From: Trissonchulus latispiculum
Taxonomy: Eukaryota; Nematoda; Enoplea; Enoplida; Ironidae
Reading direction: 5' to 3'
Length of the DNA: 64,000 nucleotides
Assembly: GCA_030248195.1 (NCBI GenBank)
Contig: JASAND010011025.1
Location: 1 to 64,000 of the forward strand
In this document: piece after piece, positions 24,501 to 35,616 of the stretch
Position numbering within the stretch: position 1 is the stretch's first letter
Layout: the number at the start of each line of letters is the position of its first letter
The notes under the pieces: model-generated
What the model was told of the DNA's origin: nothing
The model's database searches: none
The model's input: only the letters and a program-made list of their open reading frames with translations
Made by a program: the position numbers and the translations under genes

Positions 24501-27500
24501 AACCACGTTTAGGTTAGTAAAAACTAGTTTCAATGATTTACCCTCGAACAAATGGACCAAGTAAGTTTGTGTTTCTGTCCAGACGGATCTTGAAAGTTGA
24601 AATAGTAGGTGAAGCTACAATTTCAGTGGGAAGACTGTTCCAGATCTGACATATACGGTGATGAAAAAATAGTTGGTATGAAGGCGTACATTTCGTGACC
24701 GATGCAGAGTCAATGCATGTGACCTATTCCCAGTATCATTAGCATAAGCAAAGAGCAAATGAAAAGGAATATCAATAAGATTATGAATAATTTTATACAG
24801 ACAGCACAGATCAGCCTTTAACCTTCTTAGTTCTAGAGAATCCAAATCAAGTTCACGCAGTTCTCAAAAACCACCCAATGGATTCGCGTGATTTTTGGGC
24901 GGATGAAGATTCGTACTATTGTGGAGCGACAGTTTTCTTGGTTTGAGCTAAGATATCTCGCGTTGCGAGTTGCGAGAAAACTGAATGCAAAGTTGAGAAA
25001 TTTCGTGTCACAAGGTTTTCTCGAAAATTCACTCAATTTCCGGAATTCCGGGTTTTCAATATATCCTAATTTTAAAAATTTTCTCCAATACCCACTAGAT
25101 GGGTATCATTCGAAAGCTCTTATCGAGCTGAACAACTTTTGTAATAGCTGAACAACTTTTGTAATAGAACAAACTCTTGAAAATGCACTCAGTTCCCGGA
25201 ATTCGCGAAAACTGGGTTTTAAAAACTTTATCCAATACCCTTAATATGGGTATGATTCGAAAGCTCTTGATGAGCTGAACAAGTTTCGTAATATAGCCAA
25301 CTCGCAGAAATGAACCAACTTCTCGGAATTCACGAAAAACTTCCAAGCTAAAGTTAAATACGGATTTCGTGATTTCCGGGAATTTGGAGCATTTTTGGAC
25401 ATTGGTTCTATCAAGAGTTTATAATACCAAGAGTAAGACACTCAGCTCTTCCTAATAGAATAAGCTTGCAAGATGCTCGAAACATTAAGGCCGAAATCTC
25501 GGGGGGGCTTCTCATCGTGTAAACATACAACGCTGACATTTTTTAAAAACGTGCGTTTTCGACAAATTAAATACTATAACTTGAGTTAGGAAAATCGTAC
25601 AGTAATAATTTTTATATAATTATGTTGCGCAGAACGAGATCTTTTTAACGATATCAAAATTATATAGTTCAGTTTAGGTAATCTCTTACAAATCCGGCAA
25701 CAACGTAAGGCATTTTGAAGAAATGTTGAAATTCCTAGAATTTTCGGGGGAAGGCTGTTTTGTTGCCGAATTTGTAAGAGATTGCCTAAACTGAGCTATA
25801 TAATTTTTATATCGTTAAAAAGATCTTGTTCTACGCAACATAATGATATAAAAATTATTACTGTACGATTTTCCTAGCTCAATTTATAGTATTTAATTTG
25901 TCGAAAACGCCCATTTTTAAACAATGTCAGCGTTGTATGCTTACATGCTGAGAAGCCCCCCGAGATTTCGGCCTTAATGTTTCGAGCATCTTGCAAACTT
26001 ATTCTATTAGGAAGAGCTGAGTGTCTTACTCTTGGTATTATAAACTCTTGGTTCTATTAGGATTTGTTCCGCTCATTAAGAACATTCGAATTTTGCGTGA
26101 ATGAAACCAGAATTTTTCCCGATTTTCGAAATCTTGGATTCTAAAACTATATACATCGTTGGGTTTTACTCAAAAAGTTAATGTGCTATAAACGGTCGCA
26201 GTTTGTACACACATTTTTTGGTCGTACTATAGTGACAAATAATCTCTAAACTGGGCAAAGATTGCCAGCATCATTTGGTTCGTTAGAAACGTATTATATA
26301 CTGTGATTTGTTGGAATTAAATTTCTGAATTAAACCTTTCAACTTTTGTAATGCTTGCTTAAATTTGAAAACTCTAGTTTTCAGTAACGACAAACGTCAA
26401 ATGTCAGAGTCAGGAAATTTAAAAATTCAAAGGACTAACTCAAAAATCTGATTCCTACAAATCCGCAGCGTATAAGTAGACGTTTCTAACGATAATTATG
26501 CCGGTAATCTTTCCGCAGTTTCGAGATTTTGTATCACTAGTCAAAAATTGAAACTTTTCTAGTTTCCTCAATTTCACACATACTGAAATCAACTCTGACG
26601 TGAATATACTCACTAACTGTAAGAGGTCCGACTTCGATTTTAAAAAACGTTTATATATATCAACAACAACAACGACAACAAAATATGTGAAAATGAGAAA
26701 AATCGGAGATGGTAGAAAATCGGCCGTAAGGGGACCCCCCTTATCCCCACCGCTAAGACGTGTGCTTTACTTGTAGGTGCAGAGTCCATATATGGTTTCG
26801 CTCCGATGAGTAGTCAAAAACTACGCAAATACATAACAGATTCCCAAATTCGTTGGATACTTTAATAACGAAACCCAGAAAGTCTTCTTGGAGTAGTATT
26901 CCACCAAACCCACACCATTAGCACCACTCACGGGCTGTGAGACAAAACAAGCTAGAACAAGGCGCCAAAATACCTGTTTTAACGATAGGTAGTTACACGA
27001 AAATTTACGTCATCATAGCTCTTCTCATAAAAAAGAGGCTTTCCAAAGAATGCTGCCAGCTTCTGCAACTGGGCCGAAAATAAAGGAAACAGCTTTGATT
27101 TATTGTCACATTATAAAAAGAGTGAACACCAGGAATGCATCTATCTATGTATAACCACTGTAAGAATAAATCACTAAAAACTAACTTTGTACAGTTTTTC
27201 GCATTCTTCCCATGGTTTCACAGCGGCTTCTTTCAACCATTCCGTCTCTGTTACTGGAGCCATAAAAATCGACGCGTTACTTGGCATCATAATACCACCT
27301 GGCCGCAAATAGCGATCACGTGCAAGCAGAACCGATTTTAGCATATACCTAAATAGTACAAGGAGACAACATAATATCTTTCACAACAACTTGCTGCACT
27401 GAAAGCAAACGCATACAAAGTGTTCATTACACAACATTTGTTTTCTTTATCTTGACGAGACGCTTTAAACGATTCGACAACTGGCTTATTTTAGGCCAAA

Positions 27501-29887
27501 ATTTATGGTGGGCGATATGGGGGGCTCAAAGTTTCCCTCTCATCGATGGGGGACTCACCAAAAATGGGGGGCATATTTTTGAAACCATTTTGCAAATTTA
27601 TACGTTTTTGTGTAAAAACTGCCAAAAATTGCAAAAAAATACTAGTTTTAGGTGTTTTTTACGCTAAAACAGCGCAAACTTCGTTGAACTTCAGGCGAAG
27701 CCGGAAAATATTTATGGTAAAAATGATGAAATTTGGCAATTTTTTGGGTTATGGGGGGAGGTCAAAATTTCTGGGAGGAACCTCGAATGGGGGGGGGGAG
27801 GTTGCCGGGTGGTTAAAGTAAGCCAGCCAAAAATAACCAAGTGAAGATATTAAAAGAAAAATATTCATCCCAATAAATCAGTGAGGCGTGCAAAATGAGT
27901 GCAAAAATTATATTGATACCAAATCATCACTTCTTAGCGTCAGTTGAAAATTGTTTCTGCGATCGAATAGTTCTCGCCCACTTCCCAAAAATGCTCAGTT
28001 ATATAATTGCGGGTTTCCAAATTTTCCGGATTTAAAAATTTTAGGAAATATATACACACGATATGGCCAACAATAGAATGGCTTTTAGGAGCTGAACAAC
28101 TCTTGAATAGCACAATCAACTAACCCGAAAAATACAGTCAATTCACGAAAACCAGATGGCAATTCCGTACATCCGATTCTGTAAATTCGAATTTACCGGA
28201 ATTGGTACGTATCATAACTAAGAATTGTTGGGTTTCGTCAAGATTTCAATCCACATACCCCATTTTTTGTTTAAAGACACGTTCTAAAATTTAGATGTCC
28301 GATTGACCAGAAGAAAAATAATCCAATGAATATTTAAGACTTCCACAATTCCCTATCATAAGATAACGCTAAACATCAAAAAAATTTCGGCTCCATCAGA
28401 ATTTCTTACCGTCAGTTTTGTAAAATGTATGTAAACAGCAGAACAGCAAAATTCGCCGCTGACATTTTGTTAAACAAAGTCAATCTAATTTTTTCGCAAA
28501 ATATCACGATGTTTTGAAGAGGTATATATGCATCGCTACAAGCATTCAAATTTTTATCGGTTCTCAATCTCCTTTTGCGAAAGATTCTAGAATATACGCA
28601 TAGATTTCCAATACATTTACTCTGTCATTAGCGCATATCCCATCCATTCACTAATCAGGACATCAACCAGGACATTTTCGTCAGGTTTCCATTCTTCCAG
28701 TTTAGATCCGATTGCCTCTATTCGGTTTTCAAAGCTAAACAATACGCATAAACTAAACAACACGAATGACTTTTCTACAAAATAGCAGAAAAGCTGCTCT
28801 TATGTACTGTTGATAAATAATGCTGCATTAACTAAAGTCAAAATCAACCGAACATATTAAATAAAGAATTTTGTTGAATTAAAACTCTAATTTAGTTCAA
28901 ACATTCATAACTTTTAAAATCCGTATATATCTACAGTTTTTTTCCGTACGCCCCACTCCAGTTGGATGTGCACCGATATCTACAGTTCTATCTGTCCAAC
29001 TCCAGATGGTTAAAAATGGACAAGCATTAACAAACAAAGAACTACGTACTGAACGGGCACTGTACTGGTGACAAAAGCTCTGTCCATGAGCGAGTAAGCG
29101 TGCGTTTCTACAGGTCTGCATTCGCTTCAATATTGCAAACTACAATGCTTATCATGGCTCAAGAATTTGAAATTTGACAAGGGAAAATATACCCATTTTC
29201 TCTGGCCATACGCTTGACAATTTCCAACATATAATCAGAGCCTTCCACCGCATAGACTTTGGCCGCCCCTGCCTGACAGGCAAACACCGATAATATCCCT
29301 GTTCCGGCTCCCACATCCAGACACACGTTCTTATGAACTTTCGGATACAATTTTAATATTGCACTACGATAAGCCTGAAATTAAGAACATACGTTACGTT
29401 TATTTTTACAGTCCTAGAAACACGGATCAACGGTAAACTGATCAGCCTTGACTGTATTTGAAATTTCTAAAAAGTTGTAAGATTCATCATAATATATAAA
29501 TTTTCACTTCCTGGAAAACATCGTTTAACAAAACCATTAACCTTTATTGTCGTTTCTGTGGTTTCGAAAGCATGAATATAAGCGGGAATACAATGAAAGA
29601 CAGAACATAAGCAACATTCTATATACCTGACCTGACCGGAATATGCAATCAATAAAAATCATAGAATGCTCAGAATTAACCTGTGTCCTGCGATAGTCCA
29701 TGAGCATGGTCTGGTGACATTGGAGATTACTGTATGATTCGAAGTAGGCATCAACCACTTTAATCTTCTTCTGCCCATCTTCTTGGAAGTTAGCCTGTGT
29801 ATCTGCATTATTCTCAGTACATTTTCTTTTAGCAGAACTTTTCTCAGGTTGGCCGTTACTAATTTCCACACCACAGTTATCCACCAT
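18597..29887 (-). CDS. PRMT6: protein arginine N-methyltransferase, PRMT6 type
   Basis: Six coding exons, 29887-29681, 29374-29193, 28734-28621, 27348-27186, 27068-27009 and 19067-18597, join in frame (1197 bases, 398 residues; human PRMT6 is about 375). In order it has YFESYSN (methyltransferase N-terminal helix region), the SAM-binding motif [28 protein letters not shown] (acidic residue that binds the ribose), the double-E loop [25 protein letters not shown], then the beta-barrel with [10 protein letters not shown] and the THW loop [11 protein letters not shown] near the C-terminus. These are the catalytic elements of a type I arginine methyltransferase that modifies histones and other proteins in the nucleus. 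The barrel around GFALWF and the ending LKYKVDD fit PRMT6 best. Exon 5 is short (20 codons); an alternative acceptor 6 bases on is possible. Intron 5 is 7.9 kb and full of transposons. PRMT identity is secure; the subfamily is slightly less so. Confidence 0.9.
19137..20124. repeat. ~1 kb repeat R1, copy 1
   Basis: The termini are CTTAAGGTGGTGATTCCC and the complement AATCACCACCCTAAGG. The interior is the same, with moderate divergence, as the sequence around 35140-35613 and 36771-37135, where a second copy is interrupted. Shared words include CATATTGTTGGTTGACGG and GTTGAGATATAGC-like segments. No open frame is convincing. It lies in PRMT6 intron 5. Confidence 0.75.
20125..20660. repeat. partial R2 repeat and TGGAA cluster
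   Basis: 20220-20640 matches 30160-30580 (ACAAGTCCCGCATTTTTAG, GTCTAACGGTAAAG-type words), so it is a partial copy of the R2 element at 30050-31068. It ends in a short run of TGGAA pentamers at about 20637-20656. Confidence 0.65.
20758..20886. mobile_element. ~130 bp MITE with 16-bp perfect inverted ends
   Basis: GGACTGCATTAGTTCG near 20760-20776 and its exact complement CGAACTAATGCAGTCC near 20866-20882 enclose about 90 bp of ordinary sequence. Too short to encode anything. In PRMT6 intron 5. Confidence 0.7.
21247..21390. mobile_element. 144 bp hAT-like MITE with 8-bp target duplication
   Basis: The ends are CAGGGGCGTATCCAGG and the complement of CAGGGGCATATCCAGG. CCACTCGG precedes and CCACTCGC follows, an 8-bp duplication with one mismatch, which fits the hAT superfamily. 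Nested in the element at 20960-23897. Confidence 0.8.
21668..22046. repeat. GC-word foldback, copy B (GGCCGGCC arrays)
   Basis: The left terminus CACTAGAGTTCTTGGCCGG and the right terminus, whose complement is CACTAGTGTTGTTGCCCGG, enclose two arrays of GGCCGGCC words (21678-21785 and 21905-22030) separated by about 120 bp of AT-rich sequence. The layout is the same as copy A at 3308-3827 but with a different word. The left end is close to the patch in the palindrome at 7585. Confidence 0.85.
22304..23410. mobile_element. ~1.1 kb MITE, family A (TATAGTCAG termini), copy 1
   Basis: TATATAGTCAG at the left and CTGACTATATA at the right, each followed inward by a G or C run, enclose a non-coding interior. 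It is a direct repeat of 52284-53366 along its whole length. The interior repeats a CATGTTTTTTTCCCC motif on both strands. The TA-rich ends suggest a TA or TATA target. Part of the open frames here are shared with the other copy and are not genes. Confidence 0.85.
23898..25403. other. PRMT6 intron 5, unassigned part
   Basis: No gene recognised. From 24840 to 25400 there are imperfect repeats of words such as TCGAAAGCTCTT, GAGCTGAACAA and GGAATTC(G/C)CG, a diverged tandem unit of roughly 150 bp. 24000-24110 is a TATACGTATA-rich simple stretch. Confidence 0.5.
25404..26062. repeat. 0.66 kb foldback in PRMT6 intron 5
   Basis: The left arm (about 25412-25720) and right arm (about 25760-26052) are close inverted copies with a spacer of roughly 40 bp. 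They share CGAAACATTAAGGCCG, AAAACGTGCGTTTTCG-type and TTACAAATCCGGCAACAA words. About 90-95 percent of positions match by eye. Confidence 0.85.
27481..27826. mobile_element. ~346 bp MITE, family C
   Basis: CTGGCTTATTTTAGGCC at the left and the complement of CTGGCTTACTTTAACC at the right. The interior is G-rich, with GGGGGG runs near both ends. It lies in PRMT6 intron 3. No clear target duplication. Confidence 0.7.
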
Positions 29888-29988
29888 ACTGAAACAGCGG
29901 CAACCAAAGAATTGAGTAATAAAATGGGGTCAGGCCTCTTCGTGATTTTCAGGAACTAAGTGTGGTGTATTACTACCGCATTCTCGCG

Positions 29989-30012
29989 CTTAAGAGAACA
30001 TGTTCTCTTAAG
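29989..30012. repeat. perfect 24-bp palindrome of the CTTAAGAGAACATG type
   Basis: CTTAAGAGAACA is followed at once by its reverse complement. The same words recur around 31064-31095 and 35103-35140, always next to R1/R2 elements, so they probably mark the shared insertion context of these repeats. Confidence 0.8.
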
Positions 30013-30049
30013 TGAAATACGGGCAAAATCGGAAAATTTTCTGATTTCA

Positions 30050-31068
30050 CTTAAGGTGCTGGTTTCCTTTCGGGTATTTTTGACTCCTACAGCTTTAATC
30101 CTTTACGCAAAGGGCTAAAACTTACGAAATAACCTATTTCCGTGCTTTTTAACATTTTAGGACCAGTCCCGTATTCTTAGGTCAAAAGATAAGAAAGTTT
30201 TGGTTTTTGGCCTTAAGCTCCCAGTAGGTAGACAAGACACGGGATTGGTTGGTATGGCTGGAAAGAGGACTCGAAAATGAACATTTTTGCTCTTACAACC
30301 TTTGAGCTATCTCCAGTGGTTAAGTCAGCATAAGCAAAAAACTGTTTTTAGGGTCAAAAAATGGCCATTTTCGAGGAAATCAGTTTTTTCAAAATTACTG
30401 CCACATGTTAAGGACAAAATTTGTTTAGTTATACTCAATCGATACATCGTCCAAGTGCAAATTTTATGAATGCCTATTAGCCGGACTTAATTGCTTTCAG
30501 CTAGAGATTTGGCCGAAAAACCATTTTGGCAAAACAGCGATTATTTTGTTTCGAACATCGATTTCTCAAAAAACTACTCGACGGATTCCGGAGATTTTCG
30601 GCAGAATCGAAATTCGCACTTCTGCGGAGGGACGTTTTTCTTGGTTTGATCTAAAACATATTGAGTAGCAAGAAAACTCAATGCGAAGTTGCGAAATTTT
30701 GTGTTACTGTGCATTTGGCCGATTTTCTCGACCGTTAAGACGTGTTGAGCCAAATCCAAAAAAACGTTCCTCGGCCCATATGTCCTTCATATCGTGGCAC
30801 AAGAAGAACTTTTGACCGATTCTTCAGTTTTGAGAGATCGATGTTCAAAAACTTTTGGTCTATATTCATCCTCTTAGATGTCAGCTTGTCAGAAAATTTC
30901 TGCTATTTTTTTCTAATTTTGCCAGTTCTGTAAGCTCATGTGAATCTACAGATGATAAGCTTTAAAACGATGTATAAATCTCTTTGCAACTCCCAAAATT
31001 GCGAAAGTTATAGCGTTTCAAAAAAATCACCACAAAAGCACTGCACAAAAGGATACCACCACCTTAAG
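30050..31068. repeat. ~1 kb repeat R2 with CTTAAGGTG termini
   Basis: CTTAAGGTGCTGGTTTCC at the left and the complement of CTTAAGGTGGTGGTATCC at the right. It shares its interior with 20220-20640 and its terminal motif with R1 (19137, 35145) and with a fragment near 592 (CTTAAGGTGCTGGTTCGGG). Non-coding. Upstream of PRMT6. Confidence 0.75.
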
Positions 31069-31084
31069 AGAACACGTTCACTTA

Positions 31085-31205
31085 AGAGAACATGTCATGG
31101 GCACGGGTAGTCGGGTACCCGACGGGTACCCGGGTACCCGACGGGTACCCGGGTACCCGAAAATTTTCGGGTACCCGGGTCCTGCTTCGGGTACCCGATA
31201 TCCAG
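31085..31205. repeat. GC-word foldback, copy E (GGGTACCC)
   Basis: Array of CGGGTACCCG and GACGGGTACCC words with an AAAATTTT centre. The left flank CATGGGCACGGGT is related to the complement of the right flank of copy F (CATGGGCACAGGT at about 34890). Confidence 0.8.
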
Positions 31206-32126
31206 TTAAAACCGGAAAAAACCGGATAAAACTGGGACTTTCCAGTTTACCCCCCTCCCGCCACAACACTCAAAAATTTTAAAACTTCACGAATCGAGCT
31301 AAAATTTGGTAGGTGTATGTTTTCAACCATCCAGAGCTCAAATATTGCAAAGTTTTTCATTAAGCGAAATTTTATATTTTTTTCCATTTTAAACGGAGAC
31401 TAAGGGAACCGTAAAAGTTTTGACCCCCATTTTGCTGAACAGTTGCATATAGCAATTTTTGGGGACCAGAACAATAATCTGAAATCAGTTTTTCGATTCG
31501 GTTTTCCGTTAGTTCCGTATAAGTTCACTTTTGAAGCTTACAAGCTTAGCTCATACATATGCAGAACTAACAAAGCTCAGAATAAAAAACTGATTTTAAA
31601 TTTGTGTTCTGTGTCCCCCGACTCCGATAATTTTTGAGTGGTGGAGGGCTAAATCGTAAAGATCCACGGATTTTTGCTTTTGAGTGGTGGAGGGGTAAAT
31701 CGTAAAGATCCATGGATTTTTGCAGAACAAGCTTAAGCTGAAGTTTACCGTGACAATATTGAATATTGCTTGACAAATTTCCCACAGCAGATATCATGAC
31801 TTCAGAACGTTCCCTAATTGTAATGAGCATAGAAATGGGTCTGAACTTTCATAAATCGGTCCAGTAATCCAGTTCACTGAAAGTGATGATTTTAGTCAAA
31901 TTTTTTGAGGAACCATAACCGATTGCAAGTCGGAAGTACGGATACTTGCTTGTTTCTTTGACATATTGGCTGCTTAAATAGTTTGGAAAGACAAAAACTA
32001 TCGAGCACGAGCAAATATTGCATTCGATACATTGACCTGGTATGAGCCATTCTATGGGACTGAGAAAACTCGATAATCGGATCTCGTAACTTTCCTTTCT
32101 TTATGGCCTTTCCGCGAAAGTAAGCT
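31206..32126. other. unassigned intergenic sequence
   Basis: No gene recognised. A tandem duplication of about 50 bp occurs at 31636-31725 (GAGTGGTGGAGG, AAATCGTAAAGATCCA). Confidence 0.5.
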
Positions 32127-34086
32127 GGGGGCAGTTTCATAAAACATTTTTCTTACTCGACTCGACAACTAGACTCTGCTAGTTGTCGAGTCGAGACGCT
32201 AATGTGTTTCATAAAAGTTGTGCGGTCGAGTTCGTACTCGCACTGGATTTGCGAGTCTAAAGTCTGACACAAAAATGTGTGTACAAAATTTGTAAGGCCT
32301 CCAGTGAACTCAGTATACGTCGTAACCCCATAAAACCATATATTTTCGGAATCCTTGCAGCGAGATGAACATTTTTATAAAATTTAAAATTTTTTAGAAT
32401 TTCAAAAATTTTAAAATATCGGTTTTTCGGGGAATTTTTTTCGGACCGTTCAAGCTATTCAGCTCATTCCTTCAGAAAAATTTTCCCGTCCGAAGACGCA
32501 TCGATTGACACAAGAACGAAAAAAATCGGTTGAGAAATAAGCATTTTATTCCAAAATTTCGTTTTTCCATTTCCTTTGATGTTTGCCGCTTTTTGCAAGT
32601 TTGACTGGTTATTACTCGCGACTCGCTCAACTTAAAATTTTTTCGATTAGATTTTCAGGACCGCCTTGGCGTCCGCTTTGACCTCATATATGTGGTATTT
32701 CAAATTTTGAAAATCGATTTTTTTGAAAAATACCACTTTTTGACCAAAAATTTCGGCAAAGAAGATTTAGCAAAAGTGAATAAAAATAACATAATCATAA
32801 AATTCAAGCTGAGCTGAATCCAACGATATAAAGCTTTTCTTGCTGCGATTTATATTGCGCCAGCAATGAATTTTTAAACAATATCCTTTATTTCAGCTAG
32901 TTTTTCTAGTTTACATTGCTTCAGTCAAATCACGGCGGCAACATCAAAGAGAGCCAAAAACCAGCTGAAATAAGGGATATTGTTTAAAAATTCATTGCTG
33001 GCGCAATATAAGACGCAGCAAGAAAAGCTTTATATCGTTGGATTCAGCTCAGCTTGAACTTTATGATCATGTTATTTTTATTCACTTTTGCTAAATCTTC
33101 TTTGCCGAAATTTTTGGTCAAAAAGTGGTATTTTTCAAAAAAATCGATTTTCAAAATTTGAAATACCACATATATGAGGTCAAAGCGGACGCCAAGGCGG
33201 TCCTGAAAATCTTATCGAAAAAATTTTAAGTTGAGCGAGTCGCGAGTAATAACCAGTCAAACTTGCAAAAAGCGGCAAACATCAAAGGAAATGGAAAAAC
33301 GAAATTTTGGAATAAAATGCTTATTTCTCAACCGATTTTTTTCGTTCTTGTGTCAATCGATGCGTCTTCGGACGGGAAAATTTTTCTGAATTAATGAGCT
33401 GAATAGCTTGAACGGTCCGAAAAAATTCCTCGAAAAACCGATACTTTAAAATTTTTGAATTTTTAAAAAATTTTAAATTTTATAAAAATGTTCATCTCGC
33501 TGCAAGGATTCCGAAAATATATGGTTTTATAGGGTTACGGCGTATATTGAGTTCACTGGAGGCCTTACAGGTTTTGTACACACATTTTTGTGTCAGACTT
33601 TAGTTGATGGTCGAGGGCGAGTCGATATAGCTGCTGCCTGCGAGTATATACCTGTTTCATAAAACTCTAGCTGCTGCTGCCGAACTCCCAACTAGCAGCC
33701 GTCTAGTTCTCTAGTCAATTTTGACTAGAGAACTCCCAGAAAAACAGGAATAACTTTTGCACTGTTACAGTTTTTATATTCAAATTTTTATGGCATGAAT
33801 TATGATTTGTTCTTGACGTTATGCTTAAATTTTAAATAGTTTGCTTCGCGGATAGAAAAGATACGATTTTTTAGAGAATTATCCGTTTTTCACGAAAGCC
33901 CTCAACTAGCAGACTTGTTGCACGCACTAGCAATGCTAGTGCTGCTAGCAGCAGCAGAACCTGAGCTAATTTGGTCGAGTTCTCAAAAAGTTTTATGAAA
34001 CACTCGTACTCGCATCTCGCACTAGCATTGCGAGTACTAGCACGCTAGTACTAGCATGTTAGTCGATTTTTTATGAAACTGCCCCC
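32127..34086. repeat. 2 kb foldback element with GGGGGCAGTTTCAT termini
   Basis: GGGGGCAGTTTCATAAAA at 32127 and its exact complement ending at 34086 bound the element. Inside, arms of about 600-690 bp (about 32270-32880 and 32985-33600) are nearly identical inverted copies around a centre near 32930. Subterminal regions hold clusters of CTAG and CGAGT words (CTAGTTGTCGAGTCGAG on the left, GCTAGTACTAGCA on the right). No transposase-like frame is open. No target duplication is obvious. Confidence 0.9.
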
Positions 34087-34756
34087 TGAACTAAAAAAGT
34101 TAAATTGAACTCGACCTTTAACTCTACTCTACTCTTTTCTAGTCTGGGCTAATGCACCTTTCAAACAGATTGTCCATTTTTATAAAATCTTAATGATACA
34201 ATATTCTGCCAGTTTTTTTGATTAGTGGTTTTGTAACATAATTGCACTACGACTTTTGATAAATTTAACATTCTTGAAAACAGAAATGCTAAAAATATTT
34301 TTAAAATCGTGGTGAACACAGATTTCGTGATTCTAAGCCGGTTCGGTAATTGCAACCTCAAGGTAACTTGTTTAGGTAAAGTTTACATTAAAATTCAACC
34401 CTATGTCAATGCCAATGCCAATTTTTGTAAATCAGCCGTAAGTCTTCATTCCAAATTCAGCTGACCTCTTTTTCACCAGAAAATATTTTATTACTATATA
34501 TCAAACAGTAGCTAAAGCAAACGCTAACTAAAGCGAAAACTGTACAGATTTTTACAATTCTATTGAATTGTGTAATAGTTTGAGTCCATTGTCACAGTGG
34601 GACTGCAAAAAGTTTTGTTATGGTACCAAATACCAACACTTTTTGGCATCAGGCACCCTGCAAGTTAAATTTATAAAAGAATTAAGCTGAAATATGCCCC
34701 AAAATTGTTTTATTTTAATGGCAAACAAAAAATAAGCATTAAAATTGCAATTTTGT
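34087..34756. other. unassigned intergenic sequence
   Basis: AT-rich; no gene, repeat or long frame that I can support. Confidence 0.5.
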
Positions 34757-34895
34757 TTCCGGGTACCCGACAACTGCTCGGGTACCCGGGTACCCGAAGT
34801 CGGGTACCCGGGTAGCGTTGCAATTACCCGACATAGGGCTTCGGGTAGTGCCGGGTACCCGGGTCCAATTTTTTGGACCTGTGCCCATGCCTACA
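34757..34895. repeat. GC-word foldback, copy F (GGGTACCC)
   Basis: CGGGTACCCG words around GGTAGCGTTGCAATTACCCG, ending CCGGGTCC and then a short hairpin AATTTTTTGGACC. The outer flank is related to copy E. Confidence 0.8.
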
Positions 34896-35616
34896 TGTTC
34901 CCTGAAGTGAATATACAGTATCACTAAAAAGCAATCATCGGATTTATTTTTATTTTGTATAATTGCTGTGGTCACGTTTATGGTATAAATGACTCCTTTT
35001 CCTTGGAAAGAACTAAGATTCAACATTAGTGGGTCAAATCACAAGAATTTTAGCTCTCACCGCAGCAGTTAATCTATTTGTGGTTCTGTATCTTTCCGAT
35101 TTCACTTAAGAGAACACGTTCACTTAAGATAACATGTTCTCTTAAAGTGGTGATTCCTTTTGGGCACATATTGTTGGTTGACGGCTCAGACCAAGACGAA
35201 ATTTGATGAAACTTTCCAAAATAAGTTCATTTGGTGTTCTAACACCATGCGCGCAATCCCGATTAAAAATTTCGAGATATCCGCTCAGGACGGTTTTTGC
35301 CAATTTTTTACAGTTGAGCAGCAGCTGCATAGTTATGACTATACTCATTTGAAAGATCTCGTTGAGCTCTACATTTCTGCTTTTGGAAGCAACATTCTAG
35401 CTCTTCTCTAGTTTGAGATATAGCCGATTTTCCTATTTTGGCGTTGAAAACTTGTCATTTTTGCAGAAATCAAATAATCCAAGATTTCTTGAGCTACGCA
35501 AGCCGTAAAATTAAACTAAGGGTGTCGATTTGAAGGTCTCATCGAGGTCGATCAACCGAGGCATGATAATCTTCCAACCGCTATCCCGTGAGCTGCTATC
35601 ACTAAAAATGTAGTTT

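Noticed and set aside
29989..30012. AGAACATGTTCT as a steroid receptor element
   Set aside because: It lacks the three-base spacer and belongs to a repeated palindrome family.
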